A DNA stretch of 7,342 bases from Oscillospiraceae bacterium (GTDB taxonomy: Bacteria > Bacillota_A > Clostridia > Oscillospirales > Ruminococcaceae), in the NCBI GenBank assembly GCA_017414145.1, contig JAFPQL010000184.1:1-7342 (forward strand). Reading direction: 5' to 3'. Positions 1 to 6,089 of this stretch are shown here, piece by piece. The notes below the pieces were generated by a model, which was not told where the DNA came from, made no database searches, and was given only the letters and a program-made list of their open reading frames with translations. The stretch's first letter is position 1; each line of letters opens with the position of its first letter. A program made the position numbers and the translations under genes.

Positions 1-721
1 GAAAGAATCTGCGAATCAGATTTCTTGTTTCTTCATCCTGGGATAAAACAGGTTTCTGCGCACCGTTGACCGATATCTTAGAATAGGCGTAGGTATCGTT
101 AATCATTTGAAGAGAAGTGCAGTTTTGAAAAACTGTTACAAAATTACCACTGGGATTTATAACCGGGAAGCAGTCCGGGTCTAGTATCACATGATGCAGT
201 GCGGTGCAGTTTAGAAATGCATTTGCGCCTATTCTTGCACTGCCCTCAATTCTTACATACTCTAAAGATGTGCACTCTGAAAAAGCACGCGTTCCAATTG
301 TCCCGACACTGCTGGGAATTGTGATATTTACGAGCGGAGTGCGGGAAAAAGCATTATTTCCGATTTCCGTCACAGCCGAAGGAATGGTAATTGCCGTAAT
401 ATTTCTGGGTGTTCTTGTTCCGTTGATCATCGGAATAAACGCATATTCTCCGATCTTTTTGACTGTCAGACGCCGGCCGCTCCAGTCATAGACCTGACTG
501 GGAATACTGGGCGTCGTCGAGCTGCCGAGGTAGTTTGTCAGGGTTGCTTCATTGGAGCCGGGGCCGTGGGTAAATTCAAAATTGCCGTAATTGAAAGTAT
601 CCCCGCTTGCCGCCTCCGCGACAATGCTGCCCGCTGCTTCCGGCGCGGCGGGCGGGAATGCGGCTGCCGAAACGCCCACCAGGGCAGCAGCCAGAACTGT
701 GATGAGTCTGTGCTTTTTCAT
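1..721 (-). CDS. Secreted BspA-like leucine-rich-repeat protein (3' end outside window)
   Basis: The frame is open from an ATG at 721 to the window edge, giving 240 N-terminal residues. An AGGAGG ribosome binding site (727-732) supports the start. Residues 1 to about 20 form a signal peptide: MKKHR, then a hydrophobic Ala/Leu/Val stretch, then Ala-rich residues to about 38 with possible signal peptidase I sites. From about residue 88 to 180 there are repeats of the BspA/LRR_5 type, with the recurring pattern I-G-x-x-A-F followed by L-x-x-I-x-I-P (for example EIGNNAFSRTPLVNITIPSS and TIGTRAFSECTSLEYVRI). Members of this family are exported surface or secreted proteins used in binding or adhesion; some in gut Clostridia carry further C-terminal domains such as dockerins or transglutaminase-like folds, which cannot be seen here. 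Residues 221-240 (AQKPVLSQDEETRNLIRRFF) leave the repeat pattern and look like a linker. The gene has its own promoter (832-860) and is less GC-rich than the mutS2 block. Function beyond surface binding is not inferable. Confidence 0.92.
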   Translation of the reverse strand, partial: MKKHRLITVLAAALVGVSAAAFPPAAPEAAGSIVAEAASGDTFNYGNFEFTHGPGSNEATLTNYLGSSTTPSIPSQVYDWSGRRLTVKKIGEYAFIPMINGTRTPRNITAITIPSAVTEIGNNAFSRTPLVNITIPSSVGTIGTRAFSECTSLEYVRIEGSARIGANAFLNCTALHHVILDPDCFPVINPSGNFVTVFQNCTSLQMINDTYAYSKISVNGAQKPVLSQDEETRNLIRRFF

Positions 722-751
722 GTAAATCCTCCTAATTGTGGTAATTATTTT

Positions 752-786
752 CCGAGCCGGTCTCCCGCAGGCGGAAGCCGGCTTGG
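752..786 (-). promoter_or_regulatory. Stem-loop in the 5' leader of the LRR-protein gene
   Basis: Between the predicted transcription start (about 825) and the ribosome binding site (727-732), the leader RNA can fold into a two-tier hairpin. The outer arms are AGCCGG (778-783 as read on the minus strand) and CCGGCT (755-760). An inner stem of about five pairs (TTCCG with CGGGA) has a CCTG loop. No U-run follows, so it does not look like an intrinsic terminator. It could stabilise the mRNA or be a protein or RNA binding site; this is inference. Confidence 0.4.
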
Positions 787-831
787 TTTCGGTGTGATGA
801 TCGGGGCAAGTCAAATACAAGGTGCAATATC

Positions 832-860
832 ATTATAAATCAAAAAAGAGTTCTTGTCAA
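832..860 (-). promoter_or_regulatory. Consensus sigma-A promoter of the LRR-protein gene
   Basis: Read on the minus strand, a perfect TTGACA (-35, 855-860) and a perfect TATAAT (-10, 832-837) are separated by exactly 17 bases. The start of transcription would be near 825, giving a leader of about 104 nt before the ATG at 721. Both boxes match the full vegetative consensus, so high activity is expected unless a regulator represses it. Confidence 0.88.
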
Positions 861-869
861 GAAAGAACT
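849..869 (-). promoter_or_regulatory. Nested inverted repeats over the -35 box (candidate operator)
   Basis: Two overlapping dyads cover the -35 hexamer. TTCTTGTCAAGAA (851-863) is a perfect 13-bp palindrome centred on base 857. The wider pair AGTTCTT (849-855) and AAGAACT (863-869) is a perfect 7-bp inverted repeat with a 7-bp spacer. A dimeric repressor bound here would block RNA polymerase. The regulator is not identifiable from this window. Confidence 0.45.
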
Positions 870-885
870 GTGCTAACCACGCAAT

Positions 886-928
886 AAGCACCGCAGCCGG
901 CCCTCTGAAGGGCTTTCCTGCGGTGCTT
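886..928 (-). terminator. Branched hairpin after nadE, probable terminator
   Basis: Perfect 11-bp arms, AAGCACCGCAG (886-896) and CTGCGGTGCTT (918-928), enclose a second stem GCCCT/AGGGC (900-904 and 909-913) with a CTGA loop. The structure starts 10 bases after the nadE stop codon (939-941). The U-tract on the minus strand is short and interrupted (TT-ATT), so termination may be incomplete or factor-assisted. No convergent gene exists on the plus strand here, so the likely role is to separate the nadE unit from the LRR gene promoter. Confidence 0.7.
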
Positions 929-938
929 TCCTGATTGA

Positions 939-1685
939 TTACTGCGCGTTCGGGTCAAACGGGAACGACGGCATCATTTTCAGCTTAAAGAGATTCTGGC
1001 GGTGCTTGCGGTCGATGATCTCCTTATGCTCCGGCGAAGGCTGAATGCCCTCGCGGAGATAGGCGTCCAGCTCGGCATAGGTGAAGCCGAGATTGTCCTC
1101 GTCCGTCTTGCCGCAGAGGCCGTCCGACGGCACCTTGTCCACGAGCTGCGCGGGAAGCCCCAGTGCGCGGCCGATCGCCTTGACCTCCGTCACGGTGAAC
1201 TGCGACAGCGGCGAGAAATCGCCGACGCTGTCACCCCAGCGCGTGGAATAGCCGACCCAGTCCTCCGAGAGATTGCAGGTGTTTGCGACTCTGCCGTTCA
1301 CGCTCTGCGACACGGCATAGACCGTCGTCATGCGGATGCGCGGCGCAAGGTTGATGCGCGCCTGCTCCGACATCGGGGTCACAGCCGAAACCGCCCTTTG
1401 CAGCGCGTCCGCCGCTTCGCCGATATTGACCGTCACATGGACAATGCCCAGATGCTTGCAGAGCAGCAGCGAATCGTCGATATCCGGCTGCTCGCCGCGG
1501 GGCATCAGCACACCGATGACGCGATGTACGCCGAGTGCGCGGCAGAGCAGCGCCGCACAGACCGAGCTGTCCTTGCCGCCGGAGATGCCCAGCACCGCCG
1601 GGCAGCCGTCGCCGTTCTCCGCAAACCAGTCCTGAATCCAGCGGCAGCAGTTTTCGATTGCCGCTTCGACATTGAAATGATACAT
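939..1685 (-). CDS. nadE: NAD(+) synthetase, ammonia-dependent
   Basis: The 248-residue product catalyses the last step of NAD biosynthesis in the cytoplasm: nicotinate adenine dinucleotide plus ATP and ammonia gives NAD, AMP and pyrophosphate. The PP-loop ATP pyrophosphatase motif SGGKDSS is at residues 35-41. The family signature around residues 138-167 (NLSEDWVGYSTRWGDSVGDF, then a TEV motif) and the PSDGL...TDE...LGFTYAELD segment (186-207) are those of NadE. There is no N-terminal nitrilase-like glutaminase domain, and the length fits the short NH3-dependent class. The ATG at 1685 is preceded by AAGGAA (1695-1700) with a 9-nt spacer. It follows the lipoprotein gene by 78 bp with no visible promoter, so cotranscription from the 2464-2492 promoter is likely. 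It ends in the branched hairpin at 886-928. All key residues appear intact. Confidence 0.95.
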   Translation of the reverse strand: MYHFNVEAAIENCCRWIQDWFAENGDGCPAVLGISGGKDSSVCAALLCRALGVHRVIGVLMPRGEQPDIDDSLLLCKHLGIVHVTVNIGEAADALQRAVSAVTPMSEQARINLAPRIRMTTVYAVSQSVNGRVANTCNLSEDWVGYSTRWGDSVGDFSPLSQFTVTEVKAIGRALGLPAQLVDKVPSDGLCGKTDEDNLGFTYAELDAYLREGIQPSPEHKEIIDRKHRQNLFKLKMMPSFPFDPNAQ

Positions 1686-1708
1686 GATAAACCGTTCCTT
1701 TCTGTACG

Positions 1709-1736
1709 GGTCCCGCCCGCCTTCATCAAAGGGACC
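1709..1736 (-). other. Intercistronic stem-loop between the lipoprotein gene and nadE
   Basis: On the minus strand GGTCCC (1731-1736) and GGGACC (1709-1714) can form a perfect 6-bp stem around a 16-nt loop that contains a weaker internal pairing. It lies 8 nt upstream of the nadE ribosome binding site. No U-run follows, so simple termination is unlikely. An RNA-processing or partial polarity site between the two cistrons is possible but unproven. Confidence 0.3.
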
Positions 1737-1763
1737 GCCAGAAACATCCTGCCGGCCGTTCCC

Positions 1764-2267
1764 TCATTTGCTGATCGTAAACTCTGTGTATACTGTCCGG
1801 TCCGGGAAAAACACGACCGTCCGGTAATCGCCTTTCCGGAGCGGGCGGGTCAGCGTTCTGACAGGAATCTCCGCTGTATCCCACATTTCCGCCGGAGGTT
1901 CAATATCCTCTCTGTATTTTGTCGTCCAATAATCTTCCGGCGCATTTTCCATATTCTGCATCCAGCCCTCTTCCCTGATCGGAATACGCTCCCACTTCTC
2001 ACCGTCACGATATTCCAGAGCCGGGGCAGAAAAATAATAAACTGCATCAGGTCTGTCCGGAACATTGCTGCCGGTAATCAAAACCGTAACGGTTTCAGAT
2101 GCAGTCGTTACTTCGTCCTCAATTTCCACCGTGATACCGGAAGAATCTGCGTGACAGCCATTATCATACGGCACCGGGTCAATGAGGTAGCCTTTCTCCT
2201 GCTGCGTACAGGAAGAGAGGAACAACACGGATAACAGCAACAATGAATATAACAATCTATTCTGCAT
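1764..2267 (-). CDS. Small lipoprotein with Ig-like C-terminal part
   Basis: The product has 167 residues. Residues 1-20 (MQNRLLYSLLLLSVLFLSSC) are a type II signal peptide: short charged start, Leu-rich core, and lipobox LSSC with the lipidated Cys at position 20. The mature protein should be anchored on the outer face of the membrane. The mature part has no enzyme motif. Its middle segment (paired Tyr/Phe, YRDGEKWERIPI) and its end (LRKGDYRTVVFF...YTEFTISK) look like the strands of a bacterial Ig-like beta-sandwich found in small Bacillota lipoproteins; that match is from memory of the pattern and is tentative. A start 14 codons upstream (2309) is possible, but GGAGAA (2275-2280) with a 7-nt spacer clearly favours 2267, and the extension would precede the signal peptide. 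Codon use (TTA, TTG, AGA) is more AT-rich than in mutS2 or nadE, hinting at a different history. Function unknown. Confidence 0.82.
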   Translation of the reverse strand: MQNRLLYSLLLLSVLFLSSCTQQEKGYLIDPVPYDNGCHADSSGITVEIEDEVTTASETVTVLITGSNVPDRPDAVYYFSAPALEYRDGEKWERIPIREEGWMQNMENAPEDYWTTKYREDIEPPAEMWDTAEIPVRTLTRPLRKGDYRTVVFFPDRTVYTEFTISK

Positions 2268-2457
2268 TTTATACTTCTCCCAATCAATTCGTTTCGTTCG
2301 TCTTAACATTCAGCATCATATACAGCGTCTGTGTAATAGTTGTTTCTCGATTGTGACGGGCATCCCGCGAAGAAGCATGAACGGATGAACTGTTTTCCCA
2401 TATTCCGCCGGACAGGCGTTGATACGGGCATTCCGTCTTTTGGCTGTTGCGCATCCC
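2268..2457 (-). promoter_or_regulatory. Long 5' leader of the lipoprotein-nadE unit
   Basis: About 190 nt separate the predicted transcription start from the lipoprotein ATG. The leader contains three variants of one motif on the minus strand: GGGATGCGC (2449-2457), GGAATGCCCGT (2424-2434) and GGGATGCCCGT (2356-2366). Small hairpins can form: ACGG/CCGT around the second copy, CGCC/GGCG just after it, CGGG-ATG-CCCG at the third copy, and ACAG-ACG-CTGT near 2325. No U-run terminator is present, so classical transcription attenuation is not supported. I do not recognise a known riboswitch class. Confidence 0.4.
2284..2454 (-). CDS. Putative 56-residue small ORF filling the lipoprotein leader (uncharacterised)
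   Basis: An ATG at 2454 opens a 56-codon frame ending in TGA (2284-2286), 16 nt before the lipoprotein ATG at 2267. The peptide is hydrophilic, rich in Ser, Thr, Arg and Asn, with one Cys (residue 9, in ECPYQRL) and a single Trp in GGIWENSSSVHASSR; there is no membrane segment or known domain. The predicted transcription start (about 2457) leaves about 3 nt before the ATG, and no ribosome binding site is seen, so translation would have to be leaderless. An in-frame ATG at 2463-2461 lies directly against the -10 box, upstream of the expected start of transcription, and would require another promoter. The peptide reminds me of short hypothetical proteins annotated repeatedly in clostridial genomes, which I cannot verify. 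The alternative is that this is a structured leader RNA or dispersed repeat whose open frame is incidental. Confidence 0.38.
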   Translation of the reverse strand: MRNSQKTECPYQRLSGGIWENSSSVHASSRDARHNRETTITQTLYMMLNVKTNETN

Positions 2458-2463
2458 GATCAT

Positions 2464-2492
2464 ATTATATCATGATGACAGGATGATGTCAA
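2464..2492 (-). promoter_or_regulatory. Consensus sigma-A promoter of the lipoprotein-nadE unit
   Basis: On the minus strand, perfect TTGACA (2487-2492) and perfect TATAAT (2464-2469) are separated by exactly 17 bases. It starts 20 bp after the CPBP protease stop codon. Transcription should begin near 2457. No clear terminator stands between the upstream operon and this promoter, so it may add to readthrough. Confidence 0.85.
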
Positions 2493-2512
2493 TGCACCTC
2501 ATAAAAACCGGT

Positions 2513-3643
2513 TCAGAACAGCCCCGGATAGACCGCCGCGCCGATCTGCGCCGCAATCAGCGCCCAGAGCAGCGGTGAACCGAGCGTCACGCGCCCGCCG
2601 CGCATACTCTGATAGGGTGTGTTGTCCGGCAGCCGTTCCGTCAGGAACAGATAGACGGCGGCAACCGTTCCGAGCGCCAGCACGGACAGCGACGCGGACA
2701 TCAGCACAATCCGGAAGGTCGCGGCCGGCAGATATTCCCTGCCGCAGATTTGCAGCAGATTGCACGCGTTGACTGTCATGTGAACCAGAATCGCCGGCAG
2801 CAGCGAATCATGCCGCACTGTGATGTAACCGAGCAGAATCCCCAGCGGAAATACAAACAGAAACTGCGCCGGATTCCGGTGCATGATGCCGAACAGAAAC
2901 GCCGTCAGCAAAATGCCCCCGCGCTGACTGACCCGGCTGAGATTCTTGAGCGCAAAGCCGCGCATCAGAAGCTCCTCCGTCACCGGCGCCGCCAGAACGG
3001 TATACAGCGCGTACACCGCGAGCTTCATGCCCGGCTGACCGAAGCGGATCTCCGTCTGCACAACGGATATACCGGCGCGTCCGAGGAACGCGATCAGCCA
3101 GTCGGCAAGATAGGAAGTCAGGAGCTGGAGCCAAAGCCCCGCGCCGATGTAACACAGCATCCGCGGGAAGGACAGCCCCTTTGTCCGGAACATCTGCCGC
3201 TTTTTGAGGCGCGTCAGCGTACACCCCGTGAAAAATGCGATCAAATTGCCGCACAGGAAGGAAATCAGCGTAATCGCTTCGGAAACAGAGCTGTCATTCA
3301 GGTATTTCGTTGCGATTTCACTGTAATTCTGCGGCAGCGTGCCGCCCGCCGCACGGCTGTCCCGCATTTGCAGCAGGAACCGGCAGAGCAGCGTCAGCGC
3401 CGTGTGAATGCTCGCCGCCGTGAGAAACGCAAACAGCAGCGTCAGACAGGTCAGTCCGATATAACGCCGGATCGCGTGCCGTTCCGCCAGCGACGGAACC
3501 AGCGGCAGACGGGCGCCCGCCATGCTCAGCTCCGGTACAATTTCACGGTAATCCGGAGAATAATCCGGCTCCTCGGTCGGATTGCCGAAGGGATGCGCGG
3601 CATCCTCCGGAATCAGATCCGTGTATTCAGAATGATCCGGCAT
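2513..3643 (-). CDS. CPBP-family intramembrane glutamic endopeptidase
   Basis: This 376-residue integral membrane protein carries all three motifs of the CPBP (CAAX protease and bacteriocin-processing, Abi/Rce1-like) family: EELLMR (E223, E224, R228), FGIMH (F251, H255) and HMTVN (H288, N292). The paired Glu and the His residues form the active site inside the membrane. Roughly eight hydrophobic segments are visible, at about 62-92, 121-145, 162-187, 205-222, 244-276, 280-298, 307-334 and 353-374. Residues 1-58 are an acidic, Pro-rich soluble tail unusual for the minimal family. Known members process prenylated proteins or peptides or give bacteriocin self-immunity; the substrate here is unknown. 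The ATG at 3643 has an excellent AAAGGAGG site (3651-3658, 7-nt spacer) lying against the mutS2 stop (16-nt gap), so it is the last gene of the era-recO-mutS2 operon. It is unlikely to serve DNA repair directly. Confidence 0.94.
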   Translation of the reverse strand: MPDHSEYTDLIPEDAAHPFGNPTEEPDYSPDYREIVPELSMAGARLPLVPSLAERHAIRRYIGLTCLTLLFAFLTAASIHTALTLLCRFLLQMRDSRAAGGTLPQNYSEIATKYLNDSSVSEAITLISFLCGNLIAFFTGCTLTRLKKRQMFRTKGLSFPRMLCYIGAGLWLQLLTSYLADWLIAFLGRAGISVVQTEIRFGQPGMKLAVYALYTVLAAPVTEELLMRGFALKNLSRVSQRGGILLTAFLFGIMHRNPAQFLFVFPLGILLGYITVRHDSLLPAILVHMTVNACNLLQICGREYLPAATFRIVLMSASLSVLALGTVAAVYLFLTERLPDNTPYQSMRGGRVTLGSPLLWALIAAQIGAAVYPGLF

Positions 3644-3659
3644 GGGACTGCCTCCTTTC

Positions 3660-6047
3660 TCAGCGCAGTGTGACGATCGTCACGCCGTCCTCGCCCTCGC
3701 CGAAGACGCCGAGGCGGTACGATTTGACATATTTGCTGCGCCGCAGATAATCGTGGACGCCCTTGCGCAGGGCGCCGGTGCCTTTTCCGTGAATCAGCGT
3801 CACGGTTTCAAATCCGGAGAGCATGGACGACGAGAGGAACTGCTCGACCATCGAGATGCCCTCATCGACCGTACAGCCGCGCAGGTCAATTTCCGTTGCG
3901 GCACTGCGCGTCGCGGCGCCCTTGGAGGAAACCACCGTCGTGCGCTGCTTCTGCTTCCGGACGGGCTGCTCCTTTTTCGCCTCCAGCCGGAGATTGTCAA
4001 GGGCAACACGCATTTTCATGGCGCCGAGCTGCACCAGAACCTGATTTCCCTCCGGCTTTGCCAGCACCGTGCCGACTCTGCCGAGCGAGACAACCCGCAC
4101 CGCATCGCCGACGGTCAGCTCCCGCGGCAGACGATAGCCGTCGCCCTCGTCCGCGATGTCCGTCTCGGCATACAGCCGGTTGACGGTCTGTGCGGATTTC
4201 GCCTTTGCGGCCGCAATCCGTTCCGCAAAATCCGCCTTGTCCTTCTCCTTTTTCAGTGCGCGCAGCTCCTCCAGCATGGCGCCGGACTCCGCCGCTGCCT
4301 GCTCGATGATGCGTCTGGCCTGCTCGCGCACATGGCGCAGCTCATCCTCTCTGCGGCGCTGCACCTCCTCCGCCTGTTCGCGGACAATGCGCTCATGCTC
4401 TGCCGCATCCTTCCGCAGGCGTTCCAGCTCGGCATTCTGCCGGTCAAATTCCGCACGGGCGCGCTCCAGCTCGGCAACTGCCGCATCAAAGCGGACATTC
4501 TCGGTGCTGACGAGCGTTTTCGCGTGCGCGATCACATCCTCCGGCATACCGAGTGAGCCGGAAATCGCAAAGGCGTTGGACTTTCCGGGCGAGCCGAGAA
4601 TCAGCTTATAGGTCGGCTTTAATGTTTCGAGGTCAAATTCACAGGACGCGTTCTCGACGCCGGGCGTTTCGACTGCATAGCGCTTCAGCTCCTGATAATG
4701 CGTTGTGACCATCAGCACGGCGCCCTGTGCGCGGAGCCGCTCGATCATCGCAACTGCGAGTGCGGCACCCTCCACCGGGTCGGTGCCGGAGCCCAGCTCG
4801 TCCATCAGAACCAGCGTGCGGTCATCGGCCTCCTTCAGGATCTCGATGTCCTGCAAGGTATGCGCACTGAAGGTCGAGAGATTCTGCTCAATGCTCTGTC
4901 TGTCGCCGATATCGACGAGAATCCGGTCAAATACCGAAATGCGGCTGCCGTCCGCGGCGGGAATCATCAGGCCGCACATGGCCATTGCCGTCAGCAGACC
5001 GACGGTTTTCAATGCGACGGTCTTGCCGCCGGTATTCGGGCCGGTGATAATCAGTGCGCGGTAATCGCCGCCCAGCTCCAGCGTGATCGGCACGACGGTT
5101 TTCGCGTCCAGCAGCGGATGCCGCGCACGCCTGAGCAGCATGGAGCCGTCGTCGGTCACCGCGGGAATCACGCCCTTCTGCATCGCGCCCAGAGACGCCT
5201 TTGCAAAAAACAGATTCAGCTCTGCCGCAATCTCATAGCCGGAGAGCAGCGCGGGCGCGGCGGCTCCGCAGGCGGCAGAGAGCTTCTGAATCACGCGCTC
5301 GATCTCCTCCTGCTCCTGACTTTCCAGCAGGCGGATGTCGTTGTTCGCGTCCACAATCGCCATCGGCTCGATGAAATAGGTCTGGCCGGTCGCAGAGGTG
5401 TCGTGAATCAGGCCGGCGACCTCGCCGCGGTATTCCGCCTTGACGGGAATGACATAACGCCCGTCGCGGATGGTGACGATCGCCTCCTGCAAATAGGTCT
5501 GCATGGCGGACGATTTCAGCATTTTTTCGAGCTTTTCGCGCAGACGCAGACCCGCCTGCGTAATCTTCCGGCGGATCGACGCCAGTTCCGGACTGGCCGC
5601 GTCGGACAGCCGCTCCTCATTTTCAATGGAGCGTTCCAGCAGATCGGCCAGATACGGGTCGGGCTGCAGCCGCGCAAACAGGTCAGAGAGCGTGTTCTCG
5701 ATCTGTCCGCAGTGGTCGTACCAGTCGGTCAGCGCCGTGATCTGCCGCTCCAGTCTTGCGATTTCGAGCAGCTCTTTGAGTGAGACGCGCGCGCCGGACT
5801 GTGTCCGCCGCACCGCCGCACAGACCTCGTGAAAGCTGTCAAAGGACGGCGTGCCGAACCGAACCGAGAGCTGAAAGGCGTCCTCGGTCTGCTGTAAGAG
5901 ATACCGCACGCGGTCCGGATCCGTCTCCGGAATCAGCGAGCGGGCCAGCTCCTTCGTGCGCTCGTTCGCCGCCTCGGCTGCGAGCATTTCCAGCACCTTA
6001 TGGAGCTCTAATGTCTGATAATCATGCTTCAGTATGTTCGTTTCCAT
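3660..6047 (-). CDS. mutS2: MutS2 ATPase/endonuclease with Smr domain
   Basis: The 795-residue length is typical of MutS2. Order of parts: core and lever region (about 1-300), ABC-type ATPase with Walker A GPNTGGKT (336-343), Walker B LVLMDE (412-417) and switch His in TTH (448-450), a charged coiled coil (about 520-620), a small KOW-like beta segment (about 643-690), a basic linker, and a C-terminal Smr domain (about 718-795) with DLRG (721-724) and HGKGTGAL (753-760). It lacks the mismatch-reading N-terminal domain of MutS. Family studies link MutS2 to suppression of recombination through branched DNA, and in Bacillus to splitting of collided ribosomes; which applies here is not shown. The start ATG at 6047 has only a GGAG (6059-6062) with an 11-nt spacer, weaker than its neighbours, and lies 42 nt after the recO stop, so coupling or lower translation is possible. 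All catalytic motifs are intact. Confidence 0.98.
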   Translation of the reverse strand: METNILKHDYQTLELHKVLEMLAAEAANERTKELARSLIPETDPDRVRYLLQQTEDAFQLSVRFGTPSFDSFHEVCAAVRRTQSGARVSLKELLEIARLERQITALTDWYDHCGQIENTLSDLFARLQPDPYLADLLERSIENEERLSDAASPELASIRRKITQAGLRLREKLEKMLKSSAMQTYLQEAIVTIRDGRYVIPVKAEYRGEVAGLIHDTSATGQTYFIEPMAIVDANNDIRLLESQEQEEIERVIQKLSAACGAAAPALLSGYEIAAELNLFFAKASLGAMQKGVIPAVTDDGSMLLRRARHPLLDAKTVVPITLELGGDYRALIITGPNTGGKTVALKTVGLLTAMAMCGLMIPAADGSRISVFDRILVDIGDRQSIEQNLSTFSAHTLQDIEILKEADDRTLVLMDELGSGTDPVEGAALAVAMIERLRAQGAVLMVTTHYQELKRYAVETPGVENASCEFDLETLKPTYKLILGSPGKSNAFAISGSLGMPEDVIAHAKTLVSTENVRFDAAVAELERARAEFDRQNAELERLRKDAAEHERIVREQAEEVQRRREDELRHVREQARRIIEQAAAESGAMLEELRALKKEKDKADFAERIAAAKAKSAQTVNRLYAETDIADEGDGYRLPRELTVGDAVRVVSLGRVGTVLAKPEGNQVLVQLGAMKMRVALDNLRLEAKKEQPVRKQKQRTTVVSSKGAATRSAATEIDLRGCTVDEGISMVEQFLSSSMLSGFETVTLIHGKGTGALRKGVHDYLRRSKYVKSYRLGVFGEGEDGVTIVTLR

Positions 6048-6089
6048 GAAATCGTCATCTCCGGGATATGGATACCGGATACGGCACGG

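Noticed and set aside
204..838. Two short plus-strand frames opposite the LRR gene and its leader
   Set aside because: The first is antisense to clear LRR repeats; the second spans the opposite promoter and leader and has no coding features.
1002..2234. Long open frame (410 codons) on the plus strand
   Set aside because: It runs antisense across nadE and the lipoprotein gene, its product is Arg/His/Ala-rich without recognisable motifs, and it has no promoter or ribosome binding site; it is a by-product of high-GC codons on the other strand.
2268..2460. Known riboswitch or NAD-responsive element upstream of the lipoprotein-nadE unit
   Set aside because: I see no recognisable core of a known riboswitch class and no terminator or clear anti-ribosome-binding-site helix; naming one would be a guess.
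2503..2527. Intrinsic terminator after the CPBP gene (CCGG, 12-nt loop, CCGG, T5)
   Set aside because: Only four base pairs with a large loop; too weak to annotate, although the T-run makes partial termination possible.
3642..5783. Several long plus-strand frames opposite mutS2
   Set aside because: They are antisense to an intact MutS2 with all motifs, and show the low-complexity Arg/Gln/His composition of shadow frames.
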